Shown piece after piece: positions 1 to 9,429 of a stretch of 64,000 nucleotides of DNA. The position numbers and the translations under genes were made by a program. The stretch spans positions 1 to 64,000 of the forward strand of contig JAIBEY010000060.1 of NCBI GenBank assembly GCA_019459525.1, read 5' to 3'. The DNA comes from Prolixibacteraceae bacterium. GTDB taxonomy: Bacteria; Bacteroidota; Bacteroidia; Bacteroidales; Prolixibacteraceae. The notes below the pieces were generated by a model. It saw only the letters and a program-made list of their open reading frames with translations, ran no database searches and was not told the DNA's origin. Position 1 is the first letter of the stretch, and each line of letters begins with the position of its first letter.

Positions 1-590
1 GCATTTGGGAATATACCAATATATTATTTCTACTATTTGGAATGCCCTTTTTGTTTCTCCAGTCAAAAGCAAAACTCCCCAATTTCTGGCAAGAAAATAT
101 TTCAAATAAGAATAGATTTTTTTTACCAATAGCTATAGGATTACTTTTTGGGATACTGGATGTATTGGTATTCAAAGTTCTTTTGCATCCTGAACCTTTT
201 CAAGAACTACCTCCTTATACTCAACCTTTTCCTTATTCTCTTTTTTTATATTTTTCAGGTGCATTTGAAGTGGAAGTATTTTATCGACTTATACCGTTGA
301 CCATTATTCTATGGTTTGGTAATTGGTTTCGGAAAGGAAAATATTATTTGACATTTTTCTGGATTGGGGTTGTGTTAACATCAATCAGAGAACCATTAGA
401 ACAAATTCCACAAGGAAGTATTTTACTTATTGGTTATGCGCTTTTAACAGGTTTGCTTATGAATTTTTTGCAGGCATTATGGTATAGAAAGGCCGGATTT
501 TTAGCATCATTATCAATACGTATAGGTCATTATTTAATCTGGCATATTTTACTTGGAATTTATATCGAATTTTGGGAATTACTTAAATGA
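1..590 (+). CDS. membrane protein, 5'-truncated by window; degenerate CPBP-like
   Basis: The first ATG is at 42, but the reading frame is open and hydrophobic from position 3 up to it, so the real start almost certainly lies upstream of the window. What remains is about 195 residues with roughly five membrane segments. A segment reading FEVEVFYRL, followed near the end by RIGHYLIWH, is laid out like the EExxxR and C-terminal His motifs of CPBP (Abi) intramembrane metalloproteases, but the first Glu of the EE pair is Val, so catalytic activity is doubtful. The gene is followed after 66 bases by an AAA+ ATPase on the same strand. The family assignment is weak; 'multi-pass membrane protein' is the safe call. 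Confidence 0.55.
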   Translation, partial: IWEYTNILFLLFGMPFLFLQSKAKLPNFWQENISNKNRFFLPIAIGLLFGILDVLVFKVLLHPEPFQELPPYTQPFPYSLFLYFSGAFEVEVFYRLIPLTIILWFGNWFRKGKYYLTFFWIGVVLTSIREPLEQIPQGSILLIGYALLTGLLMNFLQALWYRKAGFLASLSIRIGHYLIWHILLGIYIEFWELLK

Positions 591-656
591 AATTCAAGCA
601 GTCTCTCTGAATAAAAATCATCAGGCCGCAACGGCATAATTTTCATTTTTTTGAAC

Positions 657-1994
657 ATGGAAACAAGCACCTCCATCGGCACACATCTGGATTACTTGAG
701 ACAGGTCATACAAGGACGTTTAACCCAACATTTCACACCGGGAACAAACTTCAGCGTTGATTCCATCCAATTACCGGCTAATGGTTCAGACCAAACGCCT
801 TTGCCAACTTTCATCAGAAATAACAATCTGACTTACAGCGAAATAATCATGCTTTTGGTGGCCTTTGCACCTCATGTCGATCCGGTATTTTTCGATGAAT
901 TAATTCAAACTCATTTGCCCGCACAGGGCGATTTTCCGCAATTTGGTGGCGTTCGCGGAAGAAATCATCGTGGATTTTTACCAACTGCCGAAACGGTTTT
1001 GTTTATTCTGGCTGGCGATGATCTTGAAAAAAGGTTTGAATACCTCGATTTATTCGAGAAAGATCATAAACTTGCAAGGCTTACCGTTCTTTCTATTGAA
1101 GATGCTTTATCAGGTGAGCCGCAATTCAGCGGCCGACTGATTATGGCACCCGAATACATCGAGTTGTTTATATCCGGAAGAATATCGCACCCCAAGTTTA
1201 GCATGGATTTTCCGGCCGAATACATCACCACCGAACTGACCAGTGACGATCTGGTGCTGCCTCAGGCCACCAACCAGCAAATTGCCGAATTGGAGAATTG
1301 GGTCAAACACCAGGATACCATTATGAACAAATGGAACATGAAACGGTGGGTAAAACCCGGCTACCGGGCCTTGTTTCATGGACCTCCAGGAACTGGCAAA
1401 ACCCTTACTGCATTGATCGTAGGTAAAAAAACAAATCGTGATGTCTTCCGGATTGACCTTTCGATGGTGGTGTCGAAATTTATTGGCGAAACAGAAAAAA
1501 ACCTCTCGCAGCTTTTTGACCGTGCCAAAAATAAAGACTGGATTCTATTCTTCGACGAGGCCGACGCGCTGTTCGGAAAACGAACCAATGTACGTGATGC
1601 GCACGACAAATATGCCAACCAGGAAGTAGCTTATTTGCTCCAGCGTATTGAAAATCACAATGGGCTGATCATTCTGGCATCCAACTTTAAGATAAATATC
1701 GACGAAGCTTTTATTCGCCGGTTCCAATCGGTCATTTATTTTCCGTTACCCTCTGCCGCAGAGCGACTTTTGCTTTGGAAAAAAACGTTGCCCTCTACAG
1801 CCGATCAAAAACGCCCTTCGGAAGCCGACTTATCTGCCATTGCCAAAAAATATGAAATAACCGGTGCCGGAATTGTCAATGTGGTACAATATTGTTGTCT
1901 GGAATCGCTGGCCAGCAACTCAAAAGAAATCACGGTTGAACAGATCAAAACAGGGATTGAGCGGGAGTATCAGAAAGAAGGCAAGGTATTTTAA
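657..1994 (+). CDS. AAA+ ATPase
   Basis: Cytosolic AAA+ ATPase of about 445 residues. Counted from the TTG at 651, Walker A (GPPGTGKT) is at residues 244-251 and Walker B (ILFFDEAD) at 298-305, followed by a sensor/Arg-finger segment (EAFIRRF). The N-terminal 220 residues carry no motif I recognise and probably form an adaptor or winged-helix domain. The frame can start at TTG 651, but ATG 657 two codons later is the more likely start. AAA+ proteins of this general build accompany contractile injection systems (Pvc15/Afp15 type), but no sheath, tube or baseplate gene is in the window, so that role is only a possibility. The next gene, an ECF sigma factor, begins 77 bases downstream and belongs to another unit. 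Confidence 0.8.
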   Translation: METSTSIGTHLDYLRQVIQGRLTQHFTPGTNFSVDSIQLPANGSDQTPLPTFIRNNNLTYSEIIMLLVAFAPHVDPVFFDELIQTHLPAQGDFPQFGGVRGRNHRGFLPTAETVLFILAGDDLEKRFEYLDLFEKDHKLARLTVLSIEDALSGEPQFSGRLIMAPEYIELFISGRISHPKFSMDFPAEYITTELTSDDLVLPQATNQQIAELENWVKHQDTIMNKWNMKRWVKPGYRALFHGPPGTGKTLTALIVGKKTNRDVFRIDLSMVVSKFIGETEKNLSQLFDRAKNKDWILFFDEADALFGKRTNVRDAHDKYANQEVAYLLQRIENHNGLIILASNFKINIDEAFIRRFQSVIYFPLPSAAERLLLWKKTLPSTADQKRPSEADLSAIAKKYEITGAGIVNVVQYCCLESLASNSKEITVEQIKTGIEREYQKEGKVF

Positions 1995-2071
1995 AATCAG
2001 GATTAGAGGAACTTGCATATCATCTTTTGTTTTGATAAAATTGTCATGCCTTAAGAAACCTGACCTGCTGA

Positions 2072-2629
2072 ATGAAGAAAGCTACTGAATTACCGTTCTA
2101 CCTGAGCTCTGAAGAGCAATTCGGTGATTTTTTCAAAAAGAATTACCATACAGCCTGCCTGGTTGCACTGAAGTATGTGAAAGATAGCAGCATTGCCGAA
2201 GACTTGGTTCAGGATGTTTTCGTAGCTTTTTGGGAGAAAAAAGAAACCGCCAATGTTCATTCCAACCTCCGCAATTATTTGCTAACAGCGGTTAAAAATC
2301 ATGCCATCAACCTGATTCAACGCAACAAAAGCATCACCACTTCCCTTTCCGAACTATTTATCGACCTTCCGGAAGAAGAGACTTCAAATTCTTTCAGTCA
2401 GGAAGAATTGGCCGTTAAGGTTTACAAGGCCATTCAGGAATTACCGCAAGCCTGTCAGGCTGTTTTCAGGTTGGCATACGAGCAAAACTACACGTATCAG
2501 CAAATTGCTGATACCCTCCAGATTTCAAAAAATACGGTCAAAACTCAAATGGGCATTGCCTACAAACAACTGCGCCAGAAACTTAACACACTGGTTATTA
2601 CGCTCCTGAACATTCTACTAAAAAAATAA
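2072..2629 (+). CDS. ECF RNA polymerase sigma factor (FecI-like), PUL 1
   Basis: Sigma-70 family ECF factor of 185 residues, of the type expanded in Bacteroidota. Region 2 lies at residues 20-90 (AEDLVQDVFVAFWE, then RNYLLTAVKNHAINL) and region 4 at about 125-175, with the helix-turn-helix YTYQQIADTLQISKNTVKTQ. It is followed after 59 bases by a FecR anti-sigma gene and then an STN-type SusC, the usual order for trans-envelope regulation: substrate uptake by SusC signals through FecR and releases this factor to transcribe the locus. The hydrophobic C-terminal tail after region 4 is common in this subgroup. Confidence 0.93.
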   Translation: MKKATELPFYLSSEEQFGDFFKKNYHTACLVALKYVKDSSIAEDLVQDVFVAFWEKKETANVHSNLRNYLLTAVKNHAINLIQRNKSITTSLSELFIDLPEEETSNSFSQEELAVKVYKAIQELPQACQAVFRLAYEQNYTYQQIADTLQISKNTVKTQMGIAYKQLRQKLNTLVITLLNILLKK

Positions 2630-2688
2630 CTACAAATTTTTACCTTTCGTTTCACCCTTTTCAAAAAAACGGTGTCATACTTTTATCA

Positions 2689-3657
2689 ATGAAAAACAAC
2701 GACCAACATAAATTTGAGCTGATTGCCTCCATCCTTCACAACGAAGAAATTGATTCAGAGCAGGAAACACCTGAAATTACAGATGAGGATCAGGATTTTT
2801 CGGAAGCAGGAAAAGTTTATTCAGTAAAAGATCAGGTTGCCCAATTGGGAAAATTAAGATCGGAAGAAGAGGCTTGGAAACAATTGCGGCCAAAAATTGT
2901 GACAAAACGTGCAATCGATTGGCAAAAATGGATGAACTACGCAGCCGTTTTTATTGGGGCTGTTATTTTAAGTACTGCTTTCCACTATTTCTATTTAGCC
3001 GATAAATTTTCTTCCGGATCGGAAGTTTTTGCTTCAGTCAGTTCACCTCGTGGACAAATTACCAGTTTGACTCTATTTGATGGAACTACCGTTTGGCTCA
3101 ATTCCGGTTCAACCTTAAAATATTCCAATCAGTTCGGGAAAGGTAAACGGGAAGTTAGCCTGGAAGGTGAAGCGCTGTTTGAAGTGCAGAAAGATTTAGG
3201 GCATTCATTTATTGTGAACATGGATGGCTCAAAGATTAAAGTTCACGGAACAATCTTTAACGCCAAAAATTATCACACCGAAAAGGAAGTGGTTTTACTC
3301 GAAGGGAAAATTGAATATGCCAATCAGGGGAAAAATGTTTTCCTGAAACCGAACGAACGCATTACCGAAGATAAAAATACGGGAGCAACCACCATCGACC
3401 AGGTTGATGCCTCTATTTATTCATCGTGGATTGGCGGGAAAATTTATTTCGACAACGAATCGCTCGAAGATTTGTCGCTGAGGCTGGAACGTTGGTACGA
3501 CATGGAATTTGTATTCGAAAAGGAGAATATCAAATCATACAAGTTTACAGGAGTTATCAATAAAGATAAATCGCTCGACTATGCACTAAGAATCATTCAG
3601 TTAACAAACAAAGTTAAATTCAGAAAAGAAAGAGATAAAATAATTATAACAGAATAA
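2689..3657 (+). CDS. FecR-type anti-sigma factor, PUL 1
   Basis: Inner-membrane anti-sigma factor of 322 residues that would bind the sigma factor encoded just upstream and sense SusC in the periplasm. A cytoplasmic N-terminal part (about 1-80) is followed by one membrane segment near residues 83-103, a FecR domain (about 115-210, with LFDGTTVWLNSGSTLKY) and a C-terminal DUF4974-type domain (about 253-320) that resembles the STN fold of its partner. The acidic N-terminal stretch rich in Glu and Asp (residues 19-40) is longer than in the second FecR of this window. A hairpin follows the stop codon before susC. Confidence 0.93.
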   Translation: MKNNDQHKFELIASILHNEEIDSEQETPEITDEDQDFSEAGKVYSVKDQVAQLGKLRSEEEAWKQLRPKIVTKRAIDWQKWMNYAAVFIGAVILSTAFHYFYLADKFSSGSEVFASVSSPRGQITSLTLFDGTTVWLNSGSTLKYSNQFGKGKREVSLEGEALFEVQKDLGHSFIVNMDGSKIKVHGTIFNAKNYHTEKEVVLLEGKIEYANQGKNVFLKPNERITEDKNTGATTIDQVDASIYSSWIGGKIYFDNESLEDLSLRLERWYDMEFVFEKENIKSYKFTGVINKDKSLDYALRIIQLTNKVKFRKERDKIIITE

Positions 3658-3665
3658 AACAAAAA

Positions 3666-3692
3666 CCGGGATTTGCTGGACACAAACCCCGG
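3666..3692 (+). terminator. hairpin after fecR (PUL 1)
   Basis: Imperfect inverted repeat CCGGGATTTG / CAAACCCCGG with one mismatch and a 7-base loop, 8 bases after the fecR stop. There is no long T run, so it is either a weak terminator or an RNA-processing and stability structure that separates regulator from transporter transcription. Confidence 0.5.
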
Positions 3693-3709
3693 AATTGTTA
3701 GTTAATAAA

Positions 3710-3741
3710 AGTGCTTCAGTCTTACCAGGATATAAAGCACT
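3710..3741 (+). promoter_or_regulatory. inverted repeat in susC leader (PUL 1)
   Basis: Perfect 7-base arms AGTGCTT and AAGCACT, 18 bases apart, end 27 bases before the susC ATG. This could be a leader hairpin or a protein-binding site. It is the second structure in the fecR-susC gap. Confidence 0.35.
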
Positions 3742-3768
3742 CAGTGTTTAACCCACTAATGCAAATTT

Positions 3769-6700
3769 ATGAAAAAAATGGTTCATCCGCCGGTTCGGAA
3801 AAAAACCGGTGTGTCTAAATTTCTATTTTTTATGCGATTAACTCTATTTTGTTTTTTGCTGGCGGTGTTTGGAGTTCAGGCCAGTTCGTATTCGCAAAAC
3901 ACCCGTTTTAATTTTAAGTACAAAAACACTTCAATCAAGCAGATTCTTGACGACATCAAGAGTCAGAGCGATTTTGAGTTTTTTTACAGCAACGATGATT
4001 TTGATACCAGTACCAAAGTTGACTTAAAAATCAGCAACGCTACAGTTGAAGAAGTACTGCAAAAAATCGTCGACCCCAATTCTCTGAAGTACAGTGTCAT
4101 CGACAAAACTGTTGTCATCTCTAATGTAAAAACGAAGGAGATGAGTGGCAGTCAGCAGGAAAAAACTGTAAAAGGAACGATTAAAGATTCCGGTGGAATA
4201 CCCATTCCGGGAGTTTCGGTTGTTGTAAAAGGAACCACACAGGGTTCTCTTTCTGACCAGGATGGTAACTACACCATAACCGGAATTACAAACGGCACAG
4301 TACTACAGTTCTCATTTGTTGGTATGAATACCAAAGATGTTCCTGTTGGTAATCAGTCGGTCATCAACGTCACACTGGAAGAAAACACCATTGGTATTGA
4401 AGAAGTTGTGGCAATCGGTTACGGTGCACAGAAGAAAAGAGACATCTCAACTGCTATTTCTTCTGTTTCTTCTGACGACCTGAAAGATAAACCCGTTTCG
4501 AACTTTGCTCAGGCCATCTCCGGAAAAATGGCTGGTGTTCGTATCTCAAACACGAATGCAGCTCCGGGCGGTGGTACTAACATTGTGATCCGTGGGGTAA
4601 GTTCTATCAACGCCAGCAATAGTCCGCTTGTTGTTATTGATGGATTCCCGATGAAAGATGGGTTCAATAAAAATGAAAATCCGCTTAACTCCATCAATCC
4701 TGCCGATATCGAGTCGATTGAAGTACTGAAAGACGCTTCGTCGAGCGCTATTTACGGAACACAGGCAGCCAATGGGGTAATTCTCATCACCACCAAAAAA
4801 GGAAAAACAGGAAAGCCAAGTATCAATGTCAATGTAAGTACCGGTTATCAGCAAATGATTAATAAAATTGAAGTGCTGAACCGCGAAGATTTTTTGAAAT
4901 ACATGGACGACGCCCGCGCCAATGCCTACATCATAGAAGATCCTAATTTTGGAACAAACAACACCAACCTTCCTTTATGGCAGTGGACCGACTCGGATGC
5001 GACCCGAATTTCCAACTGGGCCAAGTATTCGCAACATGCTTCAGCCATGGCGCAGCCTGGGGCAAAACATGCCCGTTGGATCACTGTTTCTGACGCAACC
5101 AAGGCAATGCCTTATGATACGGATTGGCAGGATGCTATTACCCAGATCGGAAAAATTAGTGACATTCAGATTTCAGCTTCAGGTGGAACGGACAATGTTT
5201 CGTACATGATTTCTGGCGGATATTTTGATCAGGAAGGAATTATACCAACTTCTGGTTATGACCGTTTCTCATTCCGTGCCAATGTTGATCTAAAGATCAA
5301 TGATCATGTTAAGTTTGGACTTTTGCTTGCACCATCTATCGAGAATATGAGCATTTTATCGAACACTGAAGGTGGCGCCGGCAACAATCCATTTTATAAT
5401 GCCATTGCCGCACCACCAATTTTAAATGCTGTTGACGACAAAGGAGTTCCCGTTTACTGGGGAACCGTTCTGGATGGCCCATGGGACTGGAACCTTAACT
5501 CCTTTGTTAACCCGCTCCATCAGTACATGAAACAAGATGACAGGAGAACTGCCAAAAACCTTTCAACCCTTTACGGCGAAATCAGTATTTTGAAAGACTT
5601 TAAATTCAGGTCTGAATTTCATACCGAATTCAGATATTGGGAACAAAATTTCTTTCTTCCTAATGCGGTACCAACAGGAGGTCAAACATTCTCACGGTCT
5701 CAGGGAACAAACCAAACCAGCACCCGATTATACTGGAATTCGCAGAACTTCCTGACTTACCAGAAAAATTTTGGAAAACATGCTGTTACTGCAATGGCAG
5801 GCTATTCGGTCGAAGAATCAAATTACCGAAGCAACTACATCAACAAATACGATTATCCAACCGATCTGATTACTACTTTAAATCAGGCAACAACCGTATT
5901 AAATGCCCAAAACGATGCCCGGACCAACAGTTCTGGTGAAACCATGATCGGAAGTTTCGGACGTGCAATGTACAACTATGCAGGCAAGTACTATTTTACT
6001 GGTAGTGTTCGCCGCGATGGCTCTTCCCGCTTTGGGCAAGATAACAAATGGGGTATTTTCCCTTCCATGTCGGTGGCATGGCGTGCTTCTGACGAATCAT
6101 TTTTCGAACCATTGAAAAAATACATCAACGACCTAAAAATCCGCGGAGGCTGGGGTGTTATTGGAAATGCCGGAATTGCCAATTACCTGGCTTTAAGTAC
6201 ACTGAATTCAACTTCGTATGTACTCGGACAAGGTTCTACTGTAGCTGCAGCATATGTTGACGGAAAAGTTGCCAACTCAAAACTCGGATGGGAAACCACA
6301 ACCGACTATAGTGCAGGGGCTGATATGCAATTGCTGAACAACAGAGTAACCTTTAGCATTGATTATTTCTATCGGAAAACTACGGATATGCTGTTCAATA
6401 TGCCATTGCCAACCATTACCGGATTCAATTCCTATATGGCAAACATTGGAGCCATGCGCAACCGCGGATTCGAGTATTCCATCAATTCACGGAACCTGAC
6501 TGGCACGTTGAAATGGACTACCGATTTTAACCTATCATATTACCGCAATCGCGTGTTGGATATTGGGAAAGACAAACGTCCGCTGATTATTGACAACTGT
6601 TATACAACCGAAGGCAAACCACTGGCCAACTTATATGGGATGGTAAATTTAGGCGCTTACAATGACTGGGAAGATGTTAAAACATCACCGATTTTCAATG

Positions 6701-7317
6701 CCAACAACCCGCTTTGGAGAAACCGATCGATTCCAGGAACCCCGAAAGTTGCCGATGTAAATGGTGACGGCATTCTGGATGCCAGCGATAATACGGTAAT
6801 TGGTTCATCCATCCCCGATTTTGTTTGGGGGATGACCAATTCATTCGAATACAAAGGGTTCGATTTGTCAGTCCAGATAAACGGAGTACAAGGTGGTGAC
6901 ATTAATATGCTTGAATACACCGGGATTTTCGGACGCGGACAGGGAACAATGAATACAACTGCCGAATATTACAACAATTACTGGACCCCAACACGCACCG
7001 ATGCCAAATATCCGGCACCATCGAGAAAAAGCTATGATGGGACTGATCTCTCCGGAACGCTTATTTACAAAGGGACTTACATCAATATCCAAAATATATC
7101 ATTTGGCTATAAATTGCCAAATTTATTAGTTAAGCGGGCTGGATTTAACAACATCAGAATCTTTTCAACAATTCAAAATGCCTTGTTTATCACTAAATTT
7201 CCGGGCTATAACCCTGAGACGAACTTCAAAGGCGACCAAACTACCTCACAAGGTATTGACCGTGGTGCATACCCATTGGCGCGCACAGTTTCTTTTGGCT
7301 TAAATATTTCACTGTAA
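3769..7317 (+). CDS. SusC-family TonB-dependent transporter with STN domain, PUL 1
   Basis: Outer-membrane transporter of 1182 residues that imports oligosaccharides released at the cell surface, powered by TonB. Order of parts: signal anchor and peptide (1-43), STN signalling domain (about 48-120), carboxypeptidase-D regulatory-like domain (about 133-205), EEVVAIGYG motif (211-219), plug (about 225-345), then a beta-barrel to the C-terminus. A C-terminal DVNGDGILDASDN stretch is the calcium-binding-like loop common in SusC. The STN domain matches the FecI/FecR pair upstream and marks this as the sensing transporter of the locus. susD begins 10 bases after the stop. Confidence 0.96.
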   Translation: MKKMVHPPVRKKTGVSKFLFFMRLTLFCFLLAVFGVQASSYSQNTRFNFKYKNTSIKQILDDIKSQSDFEFFYSNDDFDTSTKVDLKISNATVEEVLQKIVDPNSLKYSVIDKTVVISNVKTKEMSGSQQEKTVKGTIKDSGGIPIPGVSVVVKGTTQGSLSDQDGNYTITGITNGTVLQFSFVGMNTKDVPVGNQSVINVTLEENTIGIEEVVAIGYGAQKKRDISTAISSVSSDDLKDKPVSNFAQAISGKMAGVRISNTNAAPGGGTNIVIRGVSSINASNSPLVVIDGFPMKDGFNKNENPLNSINPADIESIEVLKDASSSAIYGTQAANGVILITTKKGKTGKPSINVNVSTGYQQMINKIEVLNREDFLKYMDDARANAYIIEDPNFGTNNTNLPLWQWTDSDATRISNWAKYSQHASAMAQPGAKHARWITVSDATKAMPYDTDWQDAITQIGKISDIQISASGGTDNVSYMISGGYFDQEGIIPTSGYDRFSFRANVDLKINDHVKFGLLLAPSIENMSILSNTEGGAGNNPFYNAIAAPPILNAVDDKGVPVYWGTVLDGPWDWNLNSFVNPLHQYMKQDDRRTAKNLSTLYGEISILKDFKFRSEFHTEFRYWEQNFFLPNAVPTGGQTFSRSQGTNQTSTRLYWNSQNFLTYQKNFGKHAVTAMAGYSVEESNYRSNYINKYDYPTDLITTLNQATTVLNAQNDARTNSSGETMIGSFGRAMYNYAGKYYFTGSVRRDGSSRFGQDNKWGIFPSMSVAWRASDESFFEPLKKYINDLKIRGGWGVIGNAGIANYLALSTLNSTSYVLGQGSTVAAAYVDGKVANSKLGWETTTDYSAGADMQLLNNRVTFSIDYFYRKTTDMLFNMPLPTITGFNSYMANIGAMRNRGFEYSINSRNLTGTLKWTTDFNLSYYRNRVLDIGKDKRPLIIDNCYTTEGKPLANLYGMVNLGAYNDWEDVKTSPIFNANNPLWRNRSIPGTPKVADVNGDGILDASDNTVIGSSIPDFVWGMTNSFEYKGFDLSVQINGVQGGDINMLEYTGIFGRGQGTMNTTAEYYNNYWTPTRTDAKYPAPSRKSYDGTDLSGTLIYKGTYINIQNISFGYKLPNLLVKRAGFNNIRIFSTIQNALFITKFPGYNPETNFKGDQTTSQGIDRGAYPLARTVSFGLNISL

Positions 7318-7327
7318 CCTGAAAAAG

Positions 7328-8806
7328 ATGAAACACATGAAAAAAATATTTTCACTGATTATACTGACAATGCTTGCCTTTGCCTGTTCCGAGGATTTCC
7401 TGAATAAACAACCGGAAGATGCATTGTCAACAGGATCGTATTATAACAATCCTACAGAAATCAAAACCGGGCTTGTGGCCTGTTATAAGAACTTGCAGAA
7501 TATATACAACCAAGGCGACTTACCTTTGATCCTCGAATTAATGTCGGATGATGGTAAAGATTTTGGATGGAGTAGCGTATGGCATGTTTTTACAAAAACA
7601 AACAGCAACTCACAATCCGGAATTTGGAACAACTGCTATAAAATGATTGTGACCTGCAACAACATGATAGCAATCATTGATAATTACGAACCTAAAGATG
7701 CCACGGAAGAGGCACTGGTAAAAGTTTACCGTGGTGAAGCTACATTCCTGAGGGCGCTGGGTTATTTCAACCTGGTTCGTATTTATGGCGATGTGCCTAA
7801 AGTTGTTGACCCTTTTTCTGACCCCAATGCAGCATTTGGCATTGGACGTACATCTGTTGCTGATATTTATAATTCGGTAATTATTCCTGACCTCGAATTT
7901 GCATTTGCCAATTGCTACAAGAAAGGCGATACAGCCCTGAAAAACGAAGAAGCCCGCGCCACAAAAGGTGCTGCCTTAACCATTCTGGGTAAAGTGTATC
8001 TGACCATGAACAACCCGGCGAAAGCTGCAGAAACATTAAAAAAACTGGTTGTTGACAAGGCCGCTGGAACTTATTCGCTACTTCCTGACTACAAGAGTAT
8101 TTTCCAGCCTAACAACAAGTTTAGCTCTGAATCAATATTCGAGGTGAACTTCAATGTTGCTGCCGGACAACCAAGTTACTGGTACCGGTGGATGGGTGTA
8201 GATATCGGTAAACGTCTGGCAACCGTATATAGCAACCAATTATTGGTAGAACACAACCTGATGCGCGATTTTGTAAACAGCAACGAATTAACCCGCTATG
8301 TTGCAAGCATCGATTCAGGAAAATGTCCGGGAGATACACCTCCTATTCAGGCCTGGGCTTCGAAATTAGCTCCTACCGCCGCAACCGTAAAAAACTATGG
8401 TAACACCGGGACTGATTATAACTACATGGTAACCCGCTATGCCGATGCACTTCTGATGTATGCTGAGGCGTTAATGTTGCAGGGACAAAAAACAGAAGCT
8501 TTGACTTATTTTAATCAGGTTCGCGCCCGTGTAAAACCCAATGCGTTAATTACTGAAGCGGAGTTAAACATTGACCAGATTTTGCACGAACGCCGTATGG
8601 AACTGGCTTTTGAAGGCCACCGTTATTTCGACCTGGTAAGAACCGGAAAAGCTGTTTCGGTTTTAACCAAATCGTTAATGACCAAAGTGGATTATGATGA
8701 TAAAATATACATTACCGGACCAATTGCCGAGTATCAGTTGATTCTGCCAATTCCGGTTGGCGAAATTGAAAAAGACCCGACATTAACTCAAAACAGCGGA
8801 TACTAA
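7328..8806 (+). CDS. SusD/RagB-family glycan-binding lipoprotein, PUL 1
   Basis: Surface lipoprotein of 492 residues that closes over the SusC barrel and binds the glycan. A lipobox (LAFAC) follows the signal peptide and precedes the typical SusD opening SEDFLNKQPEDALS. The C-terminal half contains the family hallmarks YADALLMYAEAL, ILHERRMELAFEGHRYFDLVRTG and the closing LTQNSGY. The start at 7328 gives a normal signal peptide; ATG 7337 is an alternative. Confidence 0.96.
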   Translation: MKHMKKIFSLIILTMLAFACSEDFLNKQPEDALSTGSYYNNPTEIKTGLVACYKNLQNIYNQGDLPLILELMSDDGKDFGWSSVWHVFTKTNSNSQSGIWNNCYKMIVTCNNMIAIIDNYEPKDATEEALVKVYRGEATFLRALGYFNLVRIYGDVPKVVDPFSDPNAAFGIGRTSVADIYNSVIIPDLEFAFANCYKKGDTALKNEEARATKGAALTILGKVYLTMNNPAKAAETLKKLVVDKAAGTYSLLPDYKSIFQPNNKFSSESIFEVNFNVAAGQPSYWYRWMGVDIGKRLATVYSNQLLVEHNLMRDFVNSNELTRYVASIDSGKCPGDTPPIQAWASKLAPTAATVKNYGNTGTDYNYMVTRYADALLMYAEALMLQGQKTEALTYFNQVRARVKPNALITEAELNIDQILHERRMELAFEGHRYFDLVRTGKAVSVLTKSLMTKVDYDDKIYITGPIAEYQLILPIPVGEIEKDPTLTQNSGY

Positions 8807-8825
8807 TCCAGTAAAAAAAGAAAAC

Positions 8826-9341
8826 ATGAAGAAGATAATATATTTCATTACGCTGGGAATGTTCGTTTCCCTCTCATTGGTTTCCTGCCTGAAAGAAGAC
8901 AATATTTCGGCGCCAACAGTAAGCGAAGTTCAGATGTATATGTCTGGCAAAGACGGCAAAGATTCACTGATTACCCAGCCTACCAAGGGGAAGGCTTTTA
9001 AATTTGTGGTGATCACCAAAGCCGATATTTGTTCGGTTTGGCCAGGAGGTAACCGCGAAATTCTCAAAAAGAAGAAAAGTCTGGATGGCGGGGTCACCTA
9101 TCCCGATTCCATTGATGCGTTTAACCACCCTGTCCTTAAAGTAAGCGATAACTACATGGATTATGGCCTGGTTGGTGCCAAAGGGCTGAAAACCTCGCAG
9201 ACGGCTGGCGGCTGGTATTGTACCTATACCTACAAAACCGCAGGCACTTTTGATCTGTCGATTGTAGTAACCAACCACGGATACAATGGCCCGGAATACC
9301 AACAGGTAGTGGTTGATGGAGGAAAAATTACTATAAAATAA
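8826..9341 (+). CDS. small surface lipoprotein of PUL 1
   Basis: Lipoprotein of 171 residues with a clear lipobox (LVSC, Cys21) and no recognised catalytic motif. The C-terminal half (GTFDLSIVVTNHG onwards) has the strand pattern of an immunoglobulin or PKD-like domain. It lies 19 bases after susD and just before a strong hairpin, in the position where SusE/SusF-type surface glycan-binding proteins are found, so an accessory binding role is likely. It is short for that role, since SusE-like proteins usually exceed 300 residues. Confidence 0.7.
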   Translation: MKKIIYFITLGMFVSLSLVSCLKEDNISAPTVSEVQMYMSGKDGKDSLITQPTKGKAFKFVVITKADICSVWPGGNREILKKKKSLDGGVTYPDSIDAFNHPVLKVSDNYMDYGLVGAKGLKTSQTAGGWYCTYTYKTAGTFDLSIVVTNHGYNGPEYQQVVVDGGKITIK

Positions 9342-9368
9342 ATACCCAAACCACTTAGATTTTCACAG

Positions 9369-9394
9369 GAAAGGAAGACCAATGTCTTCCTTTC
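9369..9394 (+). terminator. hairpin between binding-protein block and enzyme block (PUL 1)
   Basis: Perfect 11-base stem GAAAGGAAGAC / GTCTTCCTTTC with a 4-base loop, followed by TGATTTACTTTT. It is a likely attenuator that lets only part of the SusCD transcript run into the GH105 gene. Confidence 0.7.
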
Positions 9395-9429
9395 TGATTT
9401 ACTTTTAACACTAACCAAGACCAAATTCA

